64,000 bases of DNA. Origin: Clonostachys chloroleuca (Eukaryota > Ascomycota > Sordariomycetes > Hypocreales > Bionectriaceae). Both the position numbers and the translations under genes were made by a program. The stretch is from NCBI GenBank assembly GCA_037952775.1, contig JBANAY010000004.1, positions 10,602,001-10,666,000 on the forward strand. The letters run 5' to 3'. The notes beneath the pieces were generated by a model. The model made no database searches. It was given only the letters and a program-made list of their open reading frames with translations, and had not been told where the DNA came from. Below, piece by piece: positions 1 to 9,956 of this stretch (the first letter of the stretch is position 1; every line of letters begins with the position of its first letter).

Positions 1-310
1 GTGCGGCAAGTTGATAAGTGCACAGTCTGACTGAGTGCTCCAAGGAGGGGAGCTTCCAACTCTCATTGCTGCATACGCACTAAGAGAGAAGCTCTAGAGA
101 GTTATCTTCTAAGGCCCTCGTTCTCTATAGACGTTTCCATAAATATGGCTTGTGCTCGCTTTTCTTTTAAGACACTAATCCGCTTTATATCACTTTTCTT
201 TATCTTAATTACTACATCGTTACTATTTATTTATACTGTTTTAGCCACGCTTGTGGTTGATATTTGAATTATTCTACGCTATTATTCGCTATACATCTTC
301 CACTAGAACG
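1..310. other. Intergenic, no gene seen
   Basis: This stretch is moderately AT-rich and lies downstream of the HET gene stop codon. It probably holds that gene's 3' untranslated region. No recognisable coding or RNA feature is seen. Confidence 0.5.
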
Positions 311-1685
311 CTATTGGCTTTCGAGGAATTTCTGCCATCTGTGATTATGAATGTACCCAACCGTATACGGTTCCAACACAACAGTCTCCTCTGCCCAGCA
401 GAATTCTCTGCCTCCTTTTCTGACTCCTTCGAGAAAATTGCTTCGAAAACGTTCTCCATCAGCCCTGCTCGCCTTCCATGCCGCTTTGTGCATGCGCCCA
501 AGCTTGGTATCGAAATCATCAGCCAGCTCCAACCGCTCACAACAAATTTGGTACGCTTCTGTCTCCCATTTGGCCGCCTCGTCCATTTCACCGATGGATA
601 AAGACTTACGGAGGAATTCCAGCTTCATAGGCAGGCGATACGAGCCTTTGTCAAAAACAAATATGCTCCTGAGCACTTGTCTGTACAGCTCATTCATGGT
701 GCACTCATAGTCAACCGGTATATCGTAGGTGCCGTTTTCTAGTAGGCCAAGCAGCGCATAAACCCTGTCGTGCTTATCCCCGCACTGCTGGGGCTTTGTA
801 TGGATCAGTAGCTCCCTCAAATGGAAAGCTGGCTTTTTACCCGTTCTCGCTATTTGGCATACCAAGCGGAGAACGGGTGAGAGGAAGTCGTCTTCGCAAA
901 GGGAGACGGAACTACCCCATAGGGTCTGGAGACATGGGAACTCTACCGCTTTAGTGCCACAAAGTACTCTGCGATCTCTCGCCAGGCACAATTCTTGAAC
1001 GATCCACACCCGCTTCCAATACTGTCGTTCAAAAAACTTGATGATCGAGGTACAGGTAGCGACGCAGGACGGATGGAAGTGCGCCAAATCCCGTCCGGCA
1101 TAATTGATTTCCGCATACCATTGAAGATGACCTTGAACGGAGTGATCCACGCAAGCTCCACGGCTTTCCATAATATCCATGACGAAATCGCTGCCATCTG
1201 CGGCTACTCCAAGCCAGACCAGCACCAACAAAGCCTGGTGAATAGAGCATTAGGCGCTACCTCTCATTTTTTTTTTTTTTTTTTTTTTTTGGAGGGGAGG
1301 GAGGGGAACTTCGAACCTTTGAGTAGATCTTTCCCATCAAATGGACCTGATGGGATTTCTCAACAGCGTCTTCCTGGTTGATGCACAATGCATCAATCCA
1401 CAAATATTGACATTGATCTGGTATACGCCCTTGCCACAAGAAGTACCACAGATTCTCTCGGATTAGGAACTTTTCGCCATTGACAAAAATCGCCTTGCAT
1501 TCGTTCGGTGCACCCCACGTGTAGGAGAGTGCGTAGAATGAAGGAGCTGATGATAGTTGAAATTTCTCAAGCTTCAATCGAATGTCAGAACCATCTTGGT
1601 GATTTGAATGAATGATTCGAGCCAGGCGGATGGAATCTGTTGTCGGATCCAGTTTGACATCGCGGTATACTTTTCTGGGTACCAT
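311..1685 (-). CDS. HET-domain (heterokaryon incompatibility) protein, two exons
   Basis: HET proteins trigger programmed cell death when genetically different fungal hyphae fuse. Exon 1 (1685..1317) encodes 123 residues with the core HET motifs: ALSYTWG near residue 52, then LWIDALCINQED, then LMGKIYSK at the exon end. Exon 2 (1234..311) continues exactly where the family does, with LVLVWLG, then WKRVWIVQELCLAR and DRVYALLGLL. The inferred intron (1235..1316, 82 bases) has donor GTTCGA (weak), a CTAAT branch-like motif and acceptor CACCAG. Joining keeps the frame and gives about 430 residues. The intron carries a 24-base homopolymer (T on +, A on the coding strand). Without splicing the tract runs into a stop, so either this unusual intron is real or the gene was broken by an insertion. 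The ATG at 1685 opens the first in-frame HET segment. A 51-bp tandem repeat lies upstream. Confidence 0.85.
1267..1290. repeat. Homopolymer (T)24 inside the HET intron
   Basis: Twenty-four consecutive T on the + strand, i.e. poly(A) on the coding strand, sit between the inferred donor (1316) and the branch-like motif of the HET intron. A G-rich (+ strand) stretch lies immediately to the right. Confidence 0.95.
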
Positions 1686-2810
1686 TGGGATGCTACTGCG
1701 ATGGAAATAAAGGGATGCAGTTTGGATAGATCTAAAGCTAGTCTAATAGGGCTAGGAGACCAACGCCAAAAAATAATGATAAGCAGCGAAGAATCTGATA
1801 CAATTTATAGCTTACACTTATACTAAGGTGACTGCTGCCTGGACCAATGTGACGATACAACCTCACTCTTATACTAAGGTGACTGCTGCCTGGACCAATG
1901 TGACGATACAGCCTCACTCTTATACTAAGGTGACTGCTGCCTAGACTAATATTACGATACAGTCGTATCCCGCCATGTATCCATGGGTAATCAAGACACG
2001 TGATATACATCCCAGTGACCGATTCTTCGCACCTCCATGCGTGAACGTACGCCCAATCCCAACCGCCCCCAATGACACCTACTCGGTCGGTATCCTAGAC
2101 AATTGCTAGCTTCGGGTGTTTCTTAATGAGTTCGACTACCAGCTTAGGGTGTTCGACCTCAGGGGAGAAGCTGACGCCCAGGGAAATCTCCCCAAATCTC
2201 CCGTACCTTGGTAGCTAGGGTTTCGGAGGTAGGTGCCGAAGGATACGAGTATATCGCGTACGAGACGTGAATCATGCTCGCCAAATTTGAGGTATTATCT
2301 ATCACCTACGCAATGCAGTAAGGATGACGATTTCGCGTGAAGTATCCGGAACTGATATTTGCATTTGACGGACCCCAATGTTCCTGGCTGGATAGTCTGT
2401 AAGCCCTGCCCTTACCACGGTGGAGAAGGCAAGCATATGGATTATTCCAGCTGCCCGGTCACCTATGAAGATGCGGATGGCGATGTTTACATTGCTCATG
2501 AAGGCATTTCTATTAAGGGATGCCGGATTCGAGAATAAGACCTTCCAGGCTGCGGCGTGAGAAGGAGCTGGGGGTGAGGGCAGGGTGGCCAAAGTGGTTG
2601 GTGATGATATTCGGTATCTCTGAGGCTTCCCTTCTGGTTCATTCCAGGGTATTAAACCGCTCTTGAGCCCTTCTATAAAATATAAAAGAGTTCCTGATCA
2701 GGATACGCTGCATCCAGTTGTGGCGCCATGGTCATAGCTAGGAGAAGGAAGACAGCCAGGCGGGCAGGGGATAGCAATGGGATGGGCAACCTATGCCGCT
2801 ATTACTATAT
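1686..2810. other. Intergenic stretch between HET gene and AT-rich island
   Basis: It holds the upstream region of the HET gene, including a 51-bp tandem repeat described separately. Open frames here (for example 2302..2592 minus) match no family I recognise and have no clear start context. Base composition is normal until about 2810, where it drops sharply to AT-rich. Confidence 0.5.
1819..1971. repeat. 51-bp tandem repeat, three copies
   Basis: The motif starting TATACTAAGGTGACTGCTGC recurs at 1819, 1870 and 1921, an exact 51-base period. Copies 1 and 2 are nearly identical and copy 3 is more diverged. Because 51 is a multiple of three, the minus strand reads as a 17-residue repeat inside a short open frame, which I take as incidental. 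It lies about 130-290 bases upstream of the HET start codon, so it could sit in the promoter. Confidence 0.92.
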
Positions 2811-3900
2811 TTATCTTATAAATATACTCTATAGAAGTAAACATAGAGCTAGTAAAGAGAAAGATAAATACTACTTAAAATATTTAGAGAATTCTTATTA
2901 GAATAACTACTTCTAAATTAAATAAAGAAATAATAATAAATAAAAAAAAACTATTAATCTAATAAAAGAAAGAGTATATTCTACTAATATAACTATAGAA
3001 GAAACTATTAGTAAGAAAACTAGAATTATTTTTATATAAAAGAATATAACTCTAAGAGAAATAATAGAAGGAAATAGTTATAAAATAGTAATAGAGAATT
3101 ATATAATAAGAGAAATAAATTCTAGTTATAATATTATATTTACTAATAGTAGTTATAATATTAAAAAAATTTATTTATAGAAGAATTCTTTATAAGTAAA
3201 AGTAAATTTAAAGAGAAAAAATCTTTTTTTATAAAACTAAAAAAATATTAAAAAAATTTATATATAATATATTCTACCAGTATATAGTCTAAACTAGTAT
3301 ATAGTTTACTTTCTTATTATATCTTAATAGCTTTTTTTTTCTAAGAGCTATTTCTAGCTTATTTTAAGCTAAAAGGATCTACTTTTTCTATACAGTAATT
3401 AATAAGGGTTTTCTATTAGTTATAATTTTCCTAGATTTATTAGATTTTATCTAGCTATATAACTAGGAAAAGTAGAGCTAAGATAAGAGAAAGTCTTTAG
3501 TTATATAGCTAAATAAAATCTAATAAATCTAGGAAAATTATAACTAATAGAAAACCCTTATTAATTACTGTATAGAAAAAGTAGATCCTTTTAGCTTAAA
3601 ATAAGCTAGAAATAGCTCTTAGAAAAAAAAAGCTATTAAGGTATAATAAGAAAGTAAACTATATACTAGTTTAGACTATATACTGATAGAATATATTATA
3701 TATAAATTTTTTTAATGTTTTTTTAGTTTTATATACTTTAAAATTATTATATAAAACTATATTTAGTTTTTTAATTAATATATAGTAACTTTATAATTAG
3801 CTATTATATTCTTTAAATATTCTATAATAGTAATTAATTAATTTATTATAATTCTAAATACTATCTAATTAATCTTATTATTGGAAGGACTTCCTTAGCA
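2811..3900. repeat. AT-rich, RIP-like degenerate island (left part)
   Basis: Composition switches abruptly to A/T with abundant TpA and stops in all frames. This is the outcome expected when repeat-induced point mutation acts on a repeated element. No transposase or reverse-transcriptase motif can be read through the decay. A long inverted repeat lies inside it. Confidence 0.8.
3230..3733. repeat. Long near-perfect inverted repeat (about 237-bp arms, 30-base loop)
   Basis: The left arm (about 3230..3466) and right arm (about 3497..3733) are reverse complements. I aligned most of the arms by eye and found only a handful of differences, mostly C/T-type transitions (for example ATATCT against ATACCT, and TACCAG against TATCAG). 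A loop of about 30 bases separates them. Transcription through it would give a long hairpin RNA. It is embedded in RIP-like DNA. Confidence 0.9.
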
Positions 3901-3905
3901 TATGC

Positions 3906-4054
3906 TGTTGGATAGGTTCTGTTGTATTCTGTGTATGTTCTTCTCTAGCTAGCTAGCTTACGGGCCCGTGGCCCGGGGTTAAATAGAGGCTGGAGCGGTC
4001 ACGTGGTTAGGCCACGTGATCGCAAGAGCCTCTGACTAACTAGCTATCCCGACA
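3906..4054 (-). mobile_element. Solo-LTR-like relic
   Basis: A 149-base GC-normal insert stands out in AT-rich flanks. On the minus strand it begins TGTCGGGATAG and ends CTATCCAACA (TG...CA termini). It has a CTATTTAACC TATA-like box in the middle, which is the layout of a short fungal retrotransposon LTR. No flanking 5-base target duplication is visible, so it may be a fragment. Its small size could have spared it from RIP, which acts on longer duplications. Confidence 0.55.
3985..4033. repeat. Imperfect hairpin with paired CACGTG boxes
   Basis: AGAGGCT...TCACGTGG pairs with CCACGTGA...AGCCTCT around a five-base loop, with a few mismatches in a stem of about 22. It lies within the LTR-like relic. 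Each arm contains the palindrome CACGTG, an E-box/G-box-type site for bHLH regulators. Confidence 0.75.
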
Positions 4055-4540
4055 AAAACTTAGTTAAAAATAAATTATATAGATCTAGTTATATATAGCC
4101 TAATCTTAGAATATCCCTTAAATATAGTAAAAACTCTCTAAAAAAAAAACTTTAAAATAAATTATTTAAATTTATATATTTATTTATTTTAGTTCTAATA
4201 TAAATATAATTATTTCTTTATTATTTAAATATTCTTTAGTTTATTTCTTTTTATTAATAGAGATTATTCTTTATTTCTCTAATTTACTTTTATTTCTATT
4301 ATTTATTAGAGATAGTATATTTTATTTATAGTATTTTTAAAGTTCTTCTTCTTAATATTAAAATTACTTAAGATATAATTTTATAGTATTTATATTATTA
4401 TTATTATATCTAGATAGATCTAATACTTTATACTTAGCTTCTAAATAATATATATATCTCTAATTATAATATTATTCTATTTAATATTTATATTTATATT
4501 TAGTTTAATTTTCTAAATTCTTCTTATTATATTTTCTTCG
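4055..4540. repeat. AT-rich, RIP-like degenerate island (right part)
   Basis: AT-rich, TpA-dense sequence continues from the LTR-like relic up to a sharp boundary at about 4540. There GC-normal coding DNA of the repeat-peptide precursor begins in mid-signal-peptide. No gene is readable. Confidence 0.75.
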
Positions 4541-5150
4541 CCGCTCTCCTTGGATCTGTTGCTGGTACGCAAGCTGGCGAGCTCCAGGACCGTGAGGTCC
4601 ATGATGTCGCTCTTCAGGAGCGAGCCCCTGTCATGAGACCGCCTGGCTGGAAGGGCGCCTCCTCAATCTTGACGATCTTGAGGAGAGGAATCTTTTTGAG
4701 GATTCCTTCTTTACTCTTCAGGAGCGGGCTCCTGTCATGAGGCCGCCTGGCTGGAAGGGTATTGGGATCCCGTACCGTAAAAAGCCCTTCCTCCCTAAAG
4801 GCCGTCCAAGTAGCCCAAAGCGGCTCCGCAGTCTTGAAGAGCTTGAAGAGAGGGCCCCTGTCATGAGGCCGCCAGGATGGAAGGGTATTGGCGTCCCTTA
4901 CCCTAAGACGCCATATCTCCCCAAAGGCCGCCCGACCCGCCGCAAGCGGGATGTAGACGAATTTGAGGGAAGGGCTTTTCAGCGATGGGCATTGCCTGGC
5001 TCCGGGCCTCGACGTATGGGCTTGAGCGGGTCTCGCATAAACAGACCTTATTACAAAGGTCTCGAGGCCCCTAGGCACCGTCCCCGCGATGTTGAGGAGC
5101 TCGATGAACGAGATCTTTACGATGACGCGTGGTTTGACTCGGAGGAGTAA
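4531..5150 (+). pseudogene. Broken precursor of repeated secreted peptides (KEP/RiPP-like)
   Basis: Three copies of an APVMRPPGWKG unit are encoded, at 4624, 4728 and 4854. The second and third units are 42 and 40 residues, with the form GIG(I/V)PY...LPKGRP...KR followed by an acidic LEELEER-type spacer. A fourth, divergent unit and an acidic tail end at the stop at 5150. Upstream, in the frame of copy 1, lies a hydrophobic segment (FFAALLGSVAG, about 4534..4566), like a signal-peptide core. Its start codon is missing because AT-rich DNA abuts it. Copy 1 and copy 2 are in different frames: the spacing is 104 bases instead of 126, a 22-base shortfall. Repeated cores between dibasic sites and acidic spacers are typical of fungal Kex2-processed repeat proteins, which include dikaritin RiPP precursors. 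No tailoring gene (UstY/DUF3328 type) is seen nearby. An ATG at 4737 could still give a 137-residue unsecreted product. Confidence 0.6.
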
Positions 5151-5370
5151 GGTTTCTAGCAAACGGGCGGCTAGGCTAGTCCCTGGCTAAAATAGTACAA
5201 AACCGACAAAATAGCCAATATCACTCCTAGACTAGCATCGTCCAGGCTCAATGAGCTTCTTGGTTGGTGGAAGTTGGTTGGTAGAATTTTTGATGGTGGA
5301 GTTTGTACGCATAGGAGCAAGTAGTGGAAATTGTACGTTTGATTATTGTTGGCGCGTTCACCGGAAGTAG
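5151..5370. other. Short intergenic gap
   Basis: GC-normal sequence follows the peptide-precursor stop. It is rich in TTGGTTGG-like motifs and no gene is recognised. Confidence 0.4.
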
Positions 5371-5682
5371 TTGAAAACCATATTCGACTCGGAAGGCTTG
5401 TGTTGGGGCTCGCCCATTTACCCCTTTTTTCTGTCTTTGGAGCTCACACCCCTCTTAGGCGATTTCGCGGCCTTCCTTGGCTGGAATACTGATGGGGCGT
5501 TTGCAGAATATGTACGGCTAGAAGTTGTAGTAGTCGTGTATATGCCTGTTGGACTTGCGCTACCTATAGGCGAGCTGCATCAACATAAAGGCTATGCTTG
5601 TACATTGAGTCTCGGGGCAAAAAGCAGAATGATGGCAAGTGACAAGGACGCGCGGAGATTTCAGAAGCATATCCTACCGTAG
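5371..5682 (+). pseudogene. Possible fragment of a zinc-type alcohol dehydrogenase
   Basis: The frame contains GWNTDGAFAEYVRLE followed by MPVGLALP. This resembles the GxxxDGxFAEY...lPxgl stretch of medium-chain zinc alcohol dehydrogenases, just after the structural zinc cysteines. Nothing else of the family (GHE motif, Rossmann fold) can be read on either side and the flanks are AT-rich. If the resemblance is real this is a short relic. It could also be chance. Confidence 0.3.
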
Positions 5683-5699
5683 CAGATCCTGTTTTAAGA

Positions 5700-6427
5700 A
5701 TCGCTAGCCCTCACTGTGTTGTCTTTTATTGTATTAAAGGTTAAAAAGCTTTTTTATTAAGGCTATCCTCTTCCGAACCCTGATTTCTTCTATACCTTTT
5801 CCTCCCTTCTTATTAGTCCTACTGGCCGCCCTACTTATTCTTCTTATTAATAGTATTTTTCTAAAATAATACTACTTTAGATATTAAGGAATTAGAACTA
5901 TTCTAATCCTTAACTCCTTAATACTAAGATAATCTGGGTATTAAGTTTATCCTTAGGTATATATCTATAGATATTCCGCTTAAAGTTATAGAGAGCTATA
6001 AGCTACTTAGTAGAGAGACTATTAAGCTTAATTTTATCTAGTTTATTAATCTTATTAATATTAATAGCTTTAGTAAAGCTAGTAAGCTTTAGATTACTAG
6101 TACTAAGCTTAGGCTTAATTATCTTTAACTAAATTATCTTTTTATCTTTAAGAAAAGATATTAAGATCTTATTATCTACTATAATATATTTTAATTATTA
6201 GAATAAAGAGTAAAGGCTATAGATATATTAGTATTAGTACTCTAGCTAAAGAGCTATTAGTATTTACTAGATTAGTTAATTTATATTTAATATATTAAAG
6301 TATTTAGATTAGTATATAAATAAAGGAAGCTAGATAAAGAGAGTAGCTTTAGTAGTTATTTAATATATAGCTTATCCTGATAGTAAGCAAGTTATTAGTA
6401 TAAAGATACGAACTGAATAGTATTGCG
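5700..6427. repeat. AT-rich, RIP-like degenerate island
   Basis: This is a second TpA-dense island with stops in every frame, ending in an (A)15 run at 6428..6442. It includes a small hairpin TTAAGGAATTAGAA / TTCTAATCCTTAA at about 5884..5913. No transposon motif is readable. Confidence 0.7.
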
Positions 6428-6442
6428 AAAAAAAAAAAAAAA

Positions 6443-7383
6443 GTGCGAAGGCTATCTCCAGCATTGTTTATTAGGCGTAAGAATCGTTTAAGATGTTGAG
6501 TTGGGTGTCTGGTCTGCTAGATATGAACCTGTGATAAGCTACAACTATGATACCTGCAATGACCAGCACGGTTGTGGCTCCGTGGGAAACAAGTGAATTA
6601 CATTAGGAATAAGATGAGAATCTGGAAACAATACTAGCTACAATATAATAAACCTCTAGATTGTGCTGCTGTTTTTACACCTCTAAAGTGACAAGATCAG
6701 ACAACTATCTCAGGGCTGTACTCATTCGTGTTTAATCAGTTAATGTGCTCCTTTGTAGATCACAGACGCTCTGCTAAGGACAAACTGACAGTTTCACCAG
6801 CCAGAATCTCATCACCAGGCGTTGTAATATGAATTCAGAGGCCAGGCACAGCCAAAAGTCCTACATGCTGAAAGATCGGCATGACCGAGCACTCGGCGCT
6901 TCGATGAAGCCAAGCTCGCGGGATGTGGCTTGTAGGTGGGATGGTTCTTGTGGACCTGGAGCTCTATCTGACGGTTATGATGATCATGAGGCACTCTTCA
7001 CCACATGTGACGGGTCTTCTTGCCAGTCTAATAATTGACGATATGAAACTAGGCTGTGTAGCGTGTAAAATGGTGAATAAAATAAGGCTGGGCTGATGCT
7101 GCCAAGCAATGTGGTGGATACGAGTCCTTTAAGAGGATATCGTGAACCTGGCGGGATCGCTTCATGCATCCGTTTTGGGCTAAAGAAGACGCATCGCCCG
7201 GCTCAGTCGCCGACTGTCCCAATTTAAATCCCGAGCTAGGGGCAATGCAATCGTCACACGTCTGATACTTCCATTTTAAGAAAGAATCGGACGCAGCGAA
7301 TGTCTTTTTTTGGGAACTGCATGATTAAGCTCATTGACGCCGTCACCGAGGTGGCTTGTGGCTGGCTTACACGGTGGAGGTGG
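6443..7383. other. Intergenic region upstream of the carboxylesterase
   Basis: Composition returns to normal. A small plus-strand open frame at 6829..7038 has no recognisable features. The last few hundred bases form the upstream region of the carboxylesterase gene. Confidence 0.5.
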
Positions 7384-7387
7384 ACTT

Positions 7388-7396
7388 GATATAAAG
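7388..7396 (+). promoter_or_regulatory. TATA-like box of the carboxylesterase gene
   Basis: GATATAAAG lies about 85 bases before the ATG at 7476, a normal distance for a fungal TATA element. Confidence 0.5.
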
Positions 7397-7475
7397 CCTG
7401 CATCCTCCGCAATTGAAGCACACGATGCCCTCACACATTCACTAGACACTTGATTATTCTAGGTTGTACTCCAGT

Positions 7476-9170
7476 ATGGCCAGTGTTTTATTTTCTCTGG
7501 CGATTGGCTCATACGCCACCTTGGCGTTGGCAGGGAGCGATGCGTGCTTGGATCTAAGAAACAACCCAACCGTCACCATCGATTCTGGCCCGGTCATGGG
7601 GTTAGTCACGCCCATTCCAAATTCCGACGTGAAGGTTGAGAAATACCTGGGCATCCCTTTTGCAAAACCACCTCCTCGATTCAGCCCTCCGGAGCCGATT
7701 GAGGCTTGGGCCCCAGCAACGCTCAATGCCACTGAACATGGGCCATATTGCTACGAGAACTACCTCAAGGACGAGACATACCAGTCAGTAAAGTACTTGT
7801 TCCCTCGGCCGCCGGGAGTCGAGGACGAAGACTGCCTCAACATCAATGTCTGGACCCAGACGAGCAAGCCCAAGGAGCTGAAGCCGGTCATGCTGTGGAT
7901 GTTTGGAGGGAGCTTCCAGTACGGCACCGGGTCTTCACCGCTCTACGACGGCACCAACTTTGCTGCCAACCAGGACGTTGTGCTAGTCACGTACAACTAC
8001 CGCACCAATGTCTTTGGATTCCCCAATGCGCCGGAGATACCGGATGACGACGTGAACCTAGGGTGAGTTGCGTCAAAGCAATCTATGTTGCAAGAATTCA
8101 TTCTGACTCGAGAGCCTGGCAGATTCCTTGATTCCCGACTAGCCCTGGACTGGGTGCGCCGAAACATCAAGTCCTTTGGCGGAGATCCAGAAAAGGTCAC
8201 CATCTTTGGGAACAGCGCCGGCGCAGGCATCGTCGATAGCCTCATTCTCGCACCGCCCGACCCTCTCCCCTTCCGCGCCGCCATCTTGCAATCGGCGACG
8301 GCAACCTTCACCGAAAACACGGGCAACAGCGCCAAGTCCAGAGGCGCCGTCTGGAAGCTGCTGCTCAAGTCGCTCAAGTGCCCCGAGGCCGGCGCGGAAG
8401 CCCTCGAGTGCATACGCAAGAAGCCGGCCACTGAAATACAGGATGCGGCACAGAACAACAGGATGTCCTTCACGGCAGTCTCGGGCGTCAAGACATGGCC
8501 CGCCCGAGGCCGACAGCGGCGGCTCAACTCGACCGAGGCAAGGTCGGCCATTGCGCGTGTCCCTGTTCTCGTGGGAAGCACCGCCGATGAGGGCCAGACC
8601 TTCCTGGCTAGGAGCAACAATGAGACCGCCGAGGACTATCTCAAGGGGATTGCGGGCAACGCCGTTTCCGACGAGATAGTTGACGAGATCCTCGCATACT
8701 ATCCCATCGGATATCCGGGCATTCGCAGCGAATGGGACCAGAAAGCCAGAATCTCGGGCGAGTACTGGTTCAACACGCCGGCATGGGGGCTCGCAAACGA
8801 CAGCGCGTCCGTGGGCATTCCCGCATGGAACTACCTCTTCAATGCGACCTACTTTGAGCCGCCGTTGTACGAAGGGAGCGGCGCATTTCACGCTTCAGAG
8901 CTCCAGCCTCTGTTCGGCACGTACTCCCGACAGAATGGGACAAACGGAGGCAAGGAGCACGAGGCCGTGAGTAAGGCTATGCAGAAGGCATGGGCGGACT
9001 TCGCAAAGAACCCCTATAGGGGCCCTGGATGGGAGCAGACGCCCGTCTATGGGGTATTTGGGTTTGGCAATGATGGGAAGCAGGGTTTTGGCACGAGCAA
9101 GCTGGAAGGCTTTGTCTTGCGACTGAAGTTCTGGCTGAGTTTGTTTGACCTGATGTCCAAGAGCCAATGA
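7476..9170 (+). CDS. Secreted type-B carboxylesterase/lipase, two exons
   Basis: It belongs to the alpha/beta-hydrolase carboxylesterase family that cleaves carboxylic esters outside the cell. Exons 7476..8062 and 8123..9170 are joined across a 60-base intron (GTGAGT donor, CTGAC branch, GGCAG acceptor) to give 544 residues, usual for the family. A signal peptide covers about residues 1-19. The oxyanion-hole motif FGGSF is near residue 145. The catalytic triad is visible: Ser227 in GNSAG (a GxSxG motif with Asn where Glu is common), Glu352 in TADEG and His452 in GAFHASEL. EDEDCLNINVW, the family signature, is near residue 120. The ATG at 7476 is chosen because it directly precedes the hydrophobic leader. 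The gene looks intact, and it is GC-rich in exon 2. Confidence 0.95.
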
Positions 9171-9956
9171 TCTAATCCTCTTGCCACCAGCATCATAAAT
9201 GGCCACAGAGTCGCGTTGGGTAGCTGCACTTGGGTGAATAGGAGGGGGTGTTGCTCAAAACCCCAAAGTCAATTGGATCAAGTGCATACGAATGGTCTCT
9301 AGATCGGCCGCCGATTCCCCCTTTCCCCCTACCCCGGGAAGCATGGATGAGCGGCCAGGAAAGGCACATTGCGATCAATTATTCGTTGGATACACCTGGA
9401 GTAAAATGTTTTAATAGAAAATTGCCATTCTGGAAATCCAAATGAGTTTAGTGCCACTGTATGACCAGTTGGCGCACCTGAATAATGTGCAAGTGTGCAG
9501 CTTGCCACCCATCTTTGTTTGGAAAGAAGTGCTTATTCGAGGCTGAGACATTGGTGTTCAGGCCCGCCACCAACTCGAACTGAGGTGCTAACATATCATG
9601 AAATCCCACCTTGTTCTCTCACGAGTTGAACCATGTAGCTCTATTACTAATAATTGGATGCGAGACGGTAGCAGCCAGCTCATATCTCACCTTCCGTCAC
9701 TCGTGTTGGTGCGCTGCGGCTGGCACACCTAGGCGACCCCAGCAGCCTGCCATTGGCGAGCAGGTGAATCACACCGCACCTGGAGGGCAACCTGGAACGA
9801 GGAGATCTCAGAGGAGGAAAAAGGAAAACCTGAGCTACCTTATCCAATCCCACCCACCGACACGAAAGATAAAAGCGCCGCGTAACCCCCCGAACAATGC
9901 TCATCAATCCATCCATCCCCTCTGCATCCCTTCTCGACTGATGAGAGAACGGCAGC
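9171..9956. other. Intergenic, no gene supported
   Basis: It lies between two plus-strand genes. The open frame 9611..10072 overlaps the start of the next gene in another frame and shows no family signature. I see nothing else. Confidence 0.5.

Noticed and set aside
1738..2010. Minus-strand frame with a 17-residue repeat
   Set aside because: It follows from a 51-bp tandem repeat whose period is a multiple of three. It has no domain and lies in a likely promoter.
4614..5162. 182-residue minus-strand frame opposite the peptide precursor
   Set aside because: It is the antisense shadow of the repeat units. The plus strand has the leader, dibasic sites and acidic spacers.
2811..6427. A CRISPR array or centromere-like satellite in the AT-rich islands
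   Set aside because: No regular spacer-repeat spacing or satellite periodicity. The composition fits RIP, and CRISPR arrays are not expected in fungi.
8139..8891. 250-residue minus-strand frame opposite the carboxylesterase
   Set aside because: Antisense shadow in GC-rich coding DNA; the plus strand has the full catalytic triad.
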